Positions 58,901-64,000 of a DNA stretch of 64,000 bases are shown in pieces. The stretch is from Meandrina meandrites. Lineage: Eukaryota > Cnidaria > Anthozoa > Scleractinia > Meandrinidae. The stretch is taken from the NCBI GenBank assembly GCA_963693305.1, contig OY855913.1, positions 11,810,201-11,874,200 of the forward strand, written 5' to 3'. Under the pieces are notes generated by a model that was given only the letters and a program-made list of their open reading frames with translations, was not told the origin of the DNA and did no database searches. A program made the translations under genes and the position numbers. Position 1 is the stretch's first letter; each line of letters opens with the position of its first letter.

Positions 58901-61900
58901 CCAACAGCTACTGCAAGACATCGCTGAGCAGTTTCCTTTGCAGTAAATAAATCTCTATTTAAACAACGGCTCCTTTAGGAGCCACCACATACAAGAAAGG
59001 AAATAACCAATGAGTTAGTAATCTGTGAATTAACCGACGCGTCGGTGAATTACCAAAGCGTATTAAATTTGCCGACATATTTGACATGTTATTTTTGTCA
59101 GCGAATTTATCTACGTGAAAGTAAGTTCACCGACATATCGGCATTTTCATGTTGTAAAAATTAGAACACCAAATGGTTAGATCATAAAACCTATTTAACC
59201 TGATTAGTATCCAGTCTGATCGGGCTGAGTAATAAAGGTGTGGGTCTGGGTCGAGAAAATACGAAACAAAATGGCGTCGAAGAACGTACTTCTTAAATGG
59301 CATTTCTATTGCGAGGAAAATTACTTATCATAAAATTATTCCATATGATAGAAGACAACGGAAAAATTTGGCTTAATCCATCTTCTCAAGCTATAACTTA
59401 AAGAGAAAAAGTCACCGACGCATCGCCGACACACTACCGACGCACCGTCAACGCAGCCTATTTATCGACTGGGAAAACAGCTGCCAACGCGTCGGCCGAC
59501 AGTCGGCCGACAGTCGACCGACAGTCGGCCGACAGTCGACCGACAGTCGGCCGACTGTCGGCCGACGCGTTGGCCGACGCATTGGTTGGATCAGATTCGT
59601 TACCTTACCCGATTAGTACAAGGGATAATCAAGGCAAAATAAAACATTATTATTCCACTATTATGTCACTTAACCATAGAAGTACCCTGCAAGCAAGCTC
59701 TCTTAGGGGTGGTGGGTGGAGTGGAGGAGAGCTCAGACTTTTGTATGCCTATCCCACACTGCTAGCAGCTGTCTGAGCTGTCAAATTTTCACTAATCAGT
59801 GCCAACTGTAAGGAGTCATCTCACTTTTCTGCATGAGAGGTTATAAGATGAATGAAGTGCCTTGTTTCAATTAAGCATGCTCAAAAGTCGTATATCAAAA
59901 AGAAATGCACAGATCAAATCAAAAAGCATCTTTTTCAAAGCACAATACAGCAAGAATTTCTGTTCCCTGTTTGCTACAAATTTTGCCCAAAAGATACTGA
60001 CACAAGTTTTTGCAATTTGAATTATGTGGCAATTACAGAAAGCACTGTGAAATATTTACCGCAGCTGGAACATATATCAGTGATGAAAATGCCATTTCTC
60101 CTAAATTGCCTGACTGTTAATTGACCAAGAGAAGTCCCTTTGTAAGCATTTTCAAAGTGCTGGACAGAAACATTATTCAGTATGTGCATCTCTGAAGTTC
60201 ATACTTTCAAACAAACTTGAACTCATTTTTTAACCACTAAGCTTGCCTTAAACTCTTATTACTAATTTGAAGAGTATTGCTGTAGTTGATCATTTCACCA
60301 TTATCATAGTAAATATTTTATCATCAGTAAATGAGCATATACCACACCTTAAGCACCATTATGGCTTTCAACTTTCTTGTGAGTTTTCCCAAAATTTCCA
60401 ACATGTTATTTCGTTTAGTCTGAAAAGAAAAATTTGACATGGTCACTTTAAGTGTGGCACATAAATAAAAATAATAAATAATAAAAATAATTAATACTTT
60501 AAGAACAGGCATTAGCATGCATAGATACATAGATACATACACTATATTTAAACCTGAATTTGAGTGCAGCTACATGTAACCAGCTAAAGTAATCATTGCT
60601 GAACTAGTAATTTGTTTTATTCTCCACCTTAGCTTGGAGCAGATAAATATTGTGTAAATCTAAATCTTTCAAAAGCTTTCTGTGGACAATATTTTCCTGG
60701 TTTACATCAAACTTAAATCTAAGGAACAATTACTTGTCATATCAATGTATAGATGATACCTCTGGTCAAAAATAATAACCAACATGATAGCACTCTTCAA
60801 TGACACAGCTCTTTTAACAACAACTATATGTCCTCAGAAACTCACAAGAGGTTGAACCAGTAATGTGCGCTCACAGCCTTTGAACATTCAGTTTTGCCAA
60901 GTACCATATTTGGAAACAGGAAGAGTTTGTACATGAACACTTCACACATGTAGTGACACACACAACAATATTTTCGGTTTTGCGGTAAGTTACTTACTGT
61001 TTAGTGTGAGCTAGCACACACTGTGAATTTAATCCAAATGTTGCAATTTTGATTGGTTAATTTTTTCTTGTGATTTTTCAAATATGGCACTTAATGGAAA
61101 CAATTGTACACTCAGATGCTTTGTACAATACGAATCATAGGGAGTTACATGTTCAACCCTTGTGGGTTTCTGATGACCTTTAAACAAAACAAAAAGTTGT
61201 TTGATGTTTAACTCACTTCCATTTGCTTGCTGTATGGCTGATCCCACAGTGGAGTTACTACATGGTTTAACCTTGTTAACAAAAAAGATATAAATAGTTA
61301 CTAAACATTCTAGCCTTGCTTCATATATTTAAAATTTACCAGCAGAGAAGTCAGTCATCACAAAATCCCATGAAACAAGATGAAAAGTACACAACAGGAA
61401 AAACCATGATCAAAATTAAGACTAAGTGTTTGTGTTTAGCATTTGCAATTATCATCTCAGTTTCCTCAAGAGACTTTTATGTCACATTTTGGTATTTAAC
61501 AATTGTCACCTCTTGCACTAGTCACTCAACACAACCAGTTTTCCGCTTGCACCTAGCCAAGAATAATGTTTCCAGTATTTTGTTTGCATTTAGTTTCTTA
61601 AGTTCACACTGTCTATTGCTTGTATATAAGCTTTCTCATTTCTTGTCTCCAATAAACATAACTGGTCTTGTCCTTCCTACATCACTGTGTCTGTTGTTCT
61701 TTGGTTATTAGAACATAAACGTTTTCACTGTGGCAAAATGCAGTGCCATAGCAGAAAATAAGTAAAACAAAGAGGATATTTATTTAGCCAAAAAAAAATA
61801 CTGTACTGAGACAACGATTTGTATGGGTATCAAAAAAATGAGCCTCAAGTTTGAATGTGGGACTCGAAAAGTAAAGAAGTCAGAACAGTTGAATTGCACA

Positions 61901-63318
61901 CCTGACAGAAATAGCAAGCTCTTCTCCTATTTCTTCATCATCTACCTTTATTCTCTTGGCATCCACATTTGATCGTGCTGCATCTGAAAGCATTTAAATA
62001 TGGTCAAATTTTCACCCCTTACAATTTTAACTGTATCATAGAGAATTCCACATTTTCAAATATCTGCATTAGTTTCGGGGATATTTAAATATGCAAATTT
62101 GGAGACTGGTGATGTCATTTACGCAACTCAATTTTATGTCAAGTTTGGTCAGTTTGCCACAGATCAGTGAAGCTTGGCAGACTAATAGTTCTATAGGTGA
62201 CACACGGTTGTAATAAAATTCTGTTACCATGGCAACTCACTCTTTTCCAGTCCCCTTTCATCTGTTTTCAATATTTTTCTAGTAATTTTCAGCTGAGAAA
62301 AATGAAACCATGCCAGGACTTCTACCTAACCCATTTATTTGCTTGCCAGATTCATGCATATGCATCATTGCCAAATATCAAAATGGAAGGCCAAAATTGG
62401 TCAGAGAAGCCTTTAGCATCGGGGGATCTGAAGCCCAGTATGTTGCTATAGTAAGAAAATTGTTACATACATATTGTAGAACACAAACAGTAGAGTGCTA
62501 CTATAAAGAATCAAACATTTCCAATACAAATTGGTTGAGATATGTGTCTTCGTGTTTGGTCAAAATTTGGTTGTTTATGACGTTATCAATTTGCTAATTT
62601 GCATATTCAGAATATCTCTAGAAAGAAAAGAGATATTTGGAAATTATAGTAAACAGCACTTTTCTTGTTTTAAATGGCTTAGATTGGACAGATACAAATT
62701 TCATCATAGTTGCACTTTAACATTGATAATTACATTTCATATCATTTGTTTGATAAACCATGCCAAAAGGATACCAGAAATTAAAATGATCATAAACTAC
62801 AAATGCAGATAGCAGGTTCACTCCCAACCCCTGACAAAAAATATACATCAACCCTTATTCAACAGCTATATATAGCACAAAAGGATCTCAGTAAGAAACC
62901 TATTTTGACATTAAATAACAAAATGCAGGTGGTGGCACAGTTGGTTTAAGTGTGCTGGACTTGTGCATTAGTTTAAACCCTGACAGCAGCCAGAGACTTG
63001 GCCTGCAATTGCTTCCTGCCTACCTTGATATTGATAATCATTTTTACATCATTTATAATATTATAATAATTTTTTAATGATTTTATAATAATTGCAAAAA
63101 AAAGAAAAATTTCTTAGCTACCTACTGTCACTGATTCTAAAACACATTAAAAACTCCAGCCTTTTGTTAGGAAAAAGGATCTGAGTTCAGATAAGGGCAC
63201 TGTAACTTGAGTAAACTGCTACAGGTCACCAGGAATTGTACTCACCCTGAATCATTCTCTTTCTTGCCATTCCTTCTGCTCGCTGAAGAGCTAGAGGATC
63301 AGGAAGAGGCTGGGCAGG
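46917..63318 (-). CDS. TRMT2A: TRMT2A-type tRNA (uracil-5)-methyltransferase, 3' part (20 exons visible)
   Basis: Exons in transcript order: 63318-63246, 61983-61902, 61271-61217, 60419-60348, 57026-57004, 55347-55299, 54786-54726, 53605-53570, 52815-52745, 52643-52582, 51699-51615, 51309-51206, 50687-50636, 50458-50398, 49409-49329, 48539-48496, 48082-48007, 47927-47808, 47411-47315 and 47082-46917 (TGA). Phases join to 489 residues. The N-terminal part with the RRM expected in TRMT2A is off the right edge. Landmarks: VVTPLWDQPYSKQ, GYRNKCEFTIAEG, VGFRLGSYK, LRFRISPDSFFQVNT, the SAM loop DICCGTGALGL, MDPPRAGLH, the catalytic-Cys motif SCNPSA and the terminal HTKHCE with the conserved Glu. 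Family members form m5U54 in the T-loop of cytosolic tRNAs using SAM. Every landmark is intact. A Merlin-type transposon and several small elements sit in introns. Confidence 0.95.
48740..48770. repeat. Poly-C tract, TRMT2A intron
   Basis: A run of about 20 C at the edge of the family A SINE at 48828-49075. Confidence 0.9.
48828..49075 (-). mobile_element. tRNA-derived SINE, family A
   Basis: On the minus strand: the B-box region GTTCGAGCCCTGGCC, GCACTGCGTTGTGTTCTTGG, TACTCTCATAGTGCCTCTCT, TATAAATGGGTACCGGCGAA and AATACTCCTAGTCGCTTCATG. Close in sequence to the 43688-43990 copy. It lies in a TRMT2A intron. Confidence 0.8.
49491..49600. mobile_element. Degraded foldback MITE, GGGCCCAGCTGTTC terminus
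   Basis: GGGCCCAGCTGTTCAAAAGG with GATAGCATTTTTCACC and AACAACCAGGCC towards the other end follow the layout of the element at 18696-18846, with many changes. Confidence 0.6.
49648..49682. repeat. (CAT)n/(GTT)n microsatellite
   Basis: About eight ATC/CAT units followed by GTT units. Confidence 0.85.
49897..50050. mobile_element. Foldback MITE, ~48-bp arms
   Basis: GATATATCAAACACTCGAGA then CAGTGTTTCGTCAGCCATCC and AAACACC on the left are mirrored by GGTGTTTGGATATCCTGATG then AAACACTGTCTCTCGAG and TTGATATAT on the right. The loop is about 60 bp. TRMT2A intron. Confidence 0.75.
52337..52444. mobile_element. Foldback MITE, ATTATTCCACGGGCACGAG termini
   Basis: ATTATTCCACGGGCACGAGT then TGGATACGAGAT and TAGCCAA is inverted on the right as TTGGCTAAAACAATCTCATA, TCCAACAAGCATGAG and TGGAATAAT. 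TRMT2A intron. Confidence 0.7.
53115..53515. mobile_element. TTAA-flanked MITE (401 bp), GGTAATTCCA termini
   Basis: TTAA at 53111-53114 and 53516-53519 flanks GGTAATTCCACTG and, on the reverse strand, AGGTGATTCCAATG. The interior includes AGCGAGCACAGTGACCCCCA, shared with the repeats at 19974 and 30340-30840. TRMT2A intron. Confidence 0.6.
53715..53975 (-). mobile_element. tRNA-derived SINE, family A (diverged)
   Basis: The minus strand carries TGTACTCTCACAGTGCATCA, CCACCCAGGTGTATAAATGG, GTACCAGCC and TGGACTAGCATCCTATCCAG, in the same order as the other family A copies. The A/B box region is eroded. TRMT2A intron. Confidence 0.7.
54016..54166. repeat. (GACT)n microsatellite
   Basis: About 37 GACT units with one GAGT interruption. 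An 88-codon Ser-Gln-Ser-Val ORF across it is an artefact. Confidence 0.97.
55735..56190. repeat. Two-copy direct repeat (~235 bp)
   Basis: Copies at about 55745-55965 and 55980-56185 share AGTTGACTATCGCTCA/AGTTGACGATGATCACTCGC, a TAATTGTTTTAGTA/TAATTTGTTTAGTA segment, ACAATTTTATGCA, GTGTTCTATCAGCGAGTAGA/GTGTTCTAACAGTGAATAGA and CCAATCAGAT. TRMT2A intron. Confidence 0.6.
56717..56741. repeat. Poly-G tract, TRMT2A intron
   Basis: A run of about 22 G preceded by GAGGGAGG. Confidence 0.9.
57080..57247. repeat. Subterminal array of CGTCGGCCGACACAYTACC repeats, left
   Basis: About eight degenerate units of roughly 20 bp containing GACGCGTCGGCCGACACA, each with the palindrome TCGGCCGA. Transposon subterminal repeats of this kind usually serve as transposase-binding sites. 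A short ORF through it (57092-57301) is an artefact. Confidence 0.85.
57312..58265 (-). CDS. Transposon-encoded zinc-knuckle, coiled-coil and HTH-like protein
   Basis: Start chosen at the internal Met 58265 (MSQRVTKC); the frame is open back to 58310. About 317 aa. Order: a CCHC zinc knuckle CTVCGESGHTRIHC (C-x2-C-x4-H-x4-C), then further cysteines CGLCNGDNRRCDC; a basic KKRKTTKRKERA stretch that could act as nuclear signal; a Pro/Gln/Ser-rich linker; a long coiled coil from about YKSVCKQLQQKNQRL to LRELQDQ (~residues 90-185); then EEIHRRYQAVLSVIREKKCS and NNAYRLAGTARSTIRDFLGI, a helix-turn-helix-like domain similar to those in coral and fish transposon-linked proteins. Function unknown; it may bind transposon ends with the transposase. 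The last ~10 codons run through a histone-like stem-loop, and a TAA lies in another frame just before it, so a one-base frameshift near the end is possible. Confidence 0.7.
   Translation of the reverse strand: MSQRVTKCTVCGESGHTRIHCLVICGLCNGDNRRCDCQQPQPKKRKTTKRKERAPAKPTQEPQQSAASTTPPPSQPPQNASTPVADYKSVCKQLQQKNQRLGKAYQDLKAAFDALEESNKEKDEQLQQAQKDAEEMAGFVRETEQRLANYRRKMREKDEQIEGLQAQLRELQDQPEPPTNQQAVAKVDRNDLEEIHRRYQAVLSVIREKKCSLNNAYRLAGTARSTIRDFLGIAELKIANNVTYESTLERLGDPKLSVKTIEYECRKQLGGLLPIVKRLRVNKTLLPLAVEDTFYCKGLSKNKHKNSSFRSHQIKES
57320..57352 (-). terminator. Histone-like 3' stem-loop and downstream purine element (minus gene)
   Basis: On the minus strand: AAAACAGCTCCTTTAGGAGC then CACCAAATAAAAGAAAG. 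Five base pairs (GCTCC/GGAGC), a TTTA loop, then ACCA and AAAAGAAAG. Histone mRNAs end in a 6-bp stem, 4-base loop, ACCCA-type flank and a CAAGAAAGA-type element. The outermost G-C pair of the histone stem is A/C here. An AATAAA also overlaps, so ordinary polyadenylation is possible. Confidence 0.4.
58278..58946 (+). CDS. Merlin/IS1595-like DDE transposase
   Basis: 222 codons ending TAA; an in-frame stop lies directly before this ATG. Residues ~5-45 form a helix-turn-helix-like part (LWAIKVSGSNIARLTSLSKP). The catalytic ISXO2/IS1595-type domain follows: VEIDESKFG with Asp68, YQRGRVSEGPWVFGAVERGS, GTVIYSDQFSPY with Asp131, HLSVNHLKNFVDP, and GAHTNTIEGLW with Glu168, giving a full DDE triad. 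It would cut and join transposon ends in the nucleus. Bacterial and some animal relatives have an extra N-terminal zinc ribbon, absent here; the divergent partner gene carries zinc motifs instead. The length fits a short Merlin transposase, but an upstream exon cannot be ruled out. Read confidently as a transposase. Confidence 0.9.
   Translation: MIDEALSTWLHLMFLWAIKVSGSNIARLTSLSKPTVIRALSDIRTVCSTKILNADMKIGGVGKTVEIDESKFGAKRKYQRGRVSEGPWVFGAVERGSQKALLFRVPDRTRDTLVHRLITTHIQPGTVIYSDQFSPYILLNQLGYIHLSVNHLKNFVDPDSGAHTNTIEGLWALVKKKLKSMSGTLYEHLPSYFDEFMWFRNFGGDAPFQQLLQDIAEQFPLQ
58961..59003 (+). terminator. Histone-like 3' stem-loop and downstream element (transposase gene)
   Basis: Just 21 bp after the transposase stop: AAACAAC, then the perfect 6-bp stem GGCTCC/GGAGCC with loop TTTA (58968-58983), ACCACA, and CAAGAAAGG at 58992-59000, eight bases after the stem. 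All four parts of a metazoan histone pre-mRNA 3' processing signal (A-rich 5' flank, stem-loop, ACCA flank, CAAGAAAG element that pairs with U7 snRNA) occur in the right order and spacing. An AATAAA also lies just past the stop (around 58945). Confidence 0.55.
59404..59581. repeat. Subterminal array of GTCGGCCGACAGTC repeats, right
   Basis: Alternating CAGTCGGCCGACAGTCGACC units (59496-59556) plus looser ACCGACGCACC-type units on the inner side. Same core palindrome as the left array but a different spacer, so the arrays evolved separately. Confidence 0.8.
62050..62645. mobile_element. Non-autonomous element with ~50-bp inverted termini
   Basis: ATTTTCAAATATCTGC then GGGGATATTTAAATATGCAAATTTGG at the left is mirrored at the right by CTAATTTGCATATTCAGAAT and ATCTCTAGAAAGAAAAGAGA then TATTTGGAAAT. 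The interior is non-coding; overlapping ORFs at 62197-62597 have no known domain. TRMT2A intron. Confidence 0.55.
62928..63025 (+). mobile_element. Possible tRNA-related SINE fragment
   Basis: GGTGGTGGCACAGTTGGTTT then AAGTGTGCTGGAC and AGTTTAAACCCTGACAGCAG resembles a tRNA-derived head with A-box-like (TGGCACAGTTGG) and B-box-like (AGTTTAAACCC) parts. Weak. Confidence 0.35.
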
Positions 63319-64000
63319 CTAAAAACATAAATCACTCAGTTACAGAGGCAGCTTAGGATACTAGGTCTTACTATCCATCAAATATTTTTCATGTGCACAA
63401 TAATAATATTGATCTGAACACGTCAAGCGATGAATGTAAAACTGGGAAATTTCAGACGATATTCCCCAGTTTTCAAACTTTGCATTTTACGTTCACATGT
63501 TTATTTTTTATTCTGAGTAAATTGTTAAAATGAATAGAACTAAACATTTTGAATAGACTAAGAATATTTTGAGCACCGATGTAAATACTATGACATTTAC
63601 ATGTAAAAGCTTTGAGTAAAGGTCTCCCAAAATGTGGCCTCATGTAAAAATAGTTGAAGGATACTGTTAATAAACATAATAGCTTCCATTTGGCCCAAAA
63701 ATATGCACGGATATTTGTTCTGACTTGGACATTATCTGTTCCTCAAAGCTTACAGTTTTTCTTGAGCTTTCGGCTCTTAGAAAACTGCTCACACCTCAGA
63801 ATAGACAATGTCCGTGGACAAATGTCCATGATAATTTGTGTGCCAAATGCAGGCTATTGTTTATATATTATACTGATGCACATGATTGTATGTTAAACAT
63901 TTTTGTTAAAAATGAGCTCTTTGTATTTATATAGGTGTCTATGTTGTACCTGTTATTTCTCAATATTAACAAAACATTTTTTCAAAAACTACATGTTAGA
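63319..64000. other. TRMT2A intron running off the window
   Basis: Upstream (in transcript sense) of the first visible exon. No further coding exon with acceptor/donor sites was recognised before the window ends, so the RRM-encoding exons must lie beyond. Confidence 0.5.

Larger units (their letters stand above)
57054..59606. mobile_element. Merlin/IS1595-type DNA transposon with two genes
   Basis: Inverted ends AAGGTAACGAATCTGATCCA then ACCAA (57054-57078) and their inverse (59582-59606). GATTAGTA flanks the element at 57046-57053 and, after four extra bases, at 59611-59618, fitting the ~8-bp duplication known for Merlin. Inside each end lies a GC-rich array of palindromic CGTCGGCCGACG-type repeats. 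A transposase on + and a zinc-knuckle/coiled-coil protein on - start within 13 bp of each other in the middle and are transcribed outward. Both ORFs look open, so the copy may be recent. GC content is clearly above that of the surrounding TRMT2A intron. Confidence 0.85.

Overview
The window is animal nuclear DNA: AT-rich, intron-dense and crowded with transposons. Protein similarities point to a cnidarian, most likely a stony coral or another anthozoan. This rests on general resemblance of the genes and repeats, since no database could be searched. Splice sites follow GT/AG throughout.

Three host genes were rebuilt exon by exon. (1) A NIPSNAP family gene on + has nine exons (11154-21095) and encodes 283 aa with a mitochondrial-type leader. 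(2) An FKBP6-like gene on + has sixteen exons (27909-44849) and encodes 492 aa: an FKBP domain with several altered active-site positions, a TPR block, and an unexpected C-terminal R3H-like domain. (3) The 3' part of a TRMT2A-type tRNA (uracil-5)-methyltransferase gene on - has twenty visible exons (46917-63318); its 5' end lies beyond the right edge. FKBP6 and TRMT2A are convergent. The genes look unrelated in function apart from a shared RNA theme.

The first 11 kb holds no recognised gene, only repeats: a ~100-bp tandem array, a 1.7-kb element with inverted termini, and microsatellites. Between NIPSNAP and FKBP6 lies a PIF/Harbinger DNA transposon (23162-26776) that has lost most of its transposase and carries a further nested insertion. 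FKBP6 intron 4 contains a Penelope-like retroelement (33915-36593) with an apparently intact reverse transcriptase/GIY-YIG ORF between 511-bp inverted arms, plus a RecQ-helicase-like fragment and tRNA-derived SINEs. Many small non-autonomous DNA elements are scattered through introns; four are flanked by TTAA and one 66-bp hairpin has a 9-bp target duplication.

The most striking object is a 2.55-kb Merlin/IS1595-type transposon (57054-59606) in a TRMT2A intron. It carries two divergent genes, a DDE transposase and a zinc-knuckle/coiled-coil protein. At or just beyond the end of each ORF is a hairpin that looks like a histone mRNA 3' stem-loop, followed by ACCA and a purine-rich AAGAAAG-type element. 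The transposon may therefore use histone-type, non-polyadenylated 3'-end formation.
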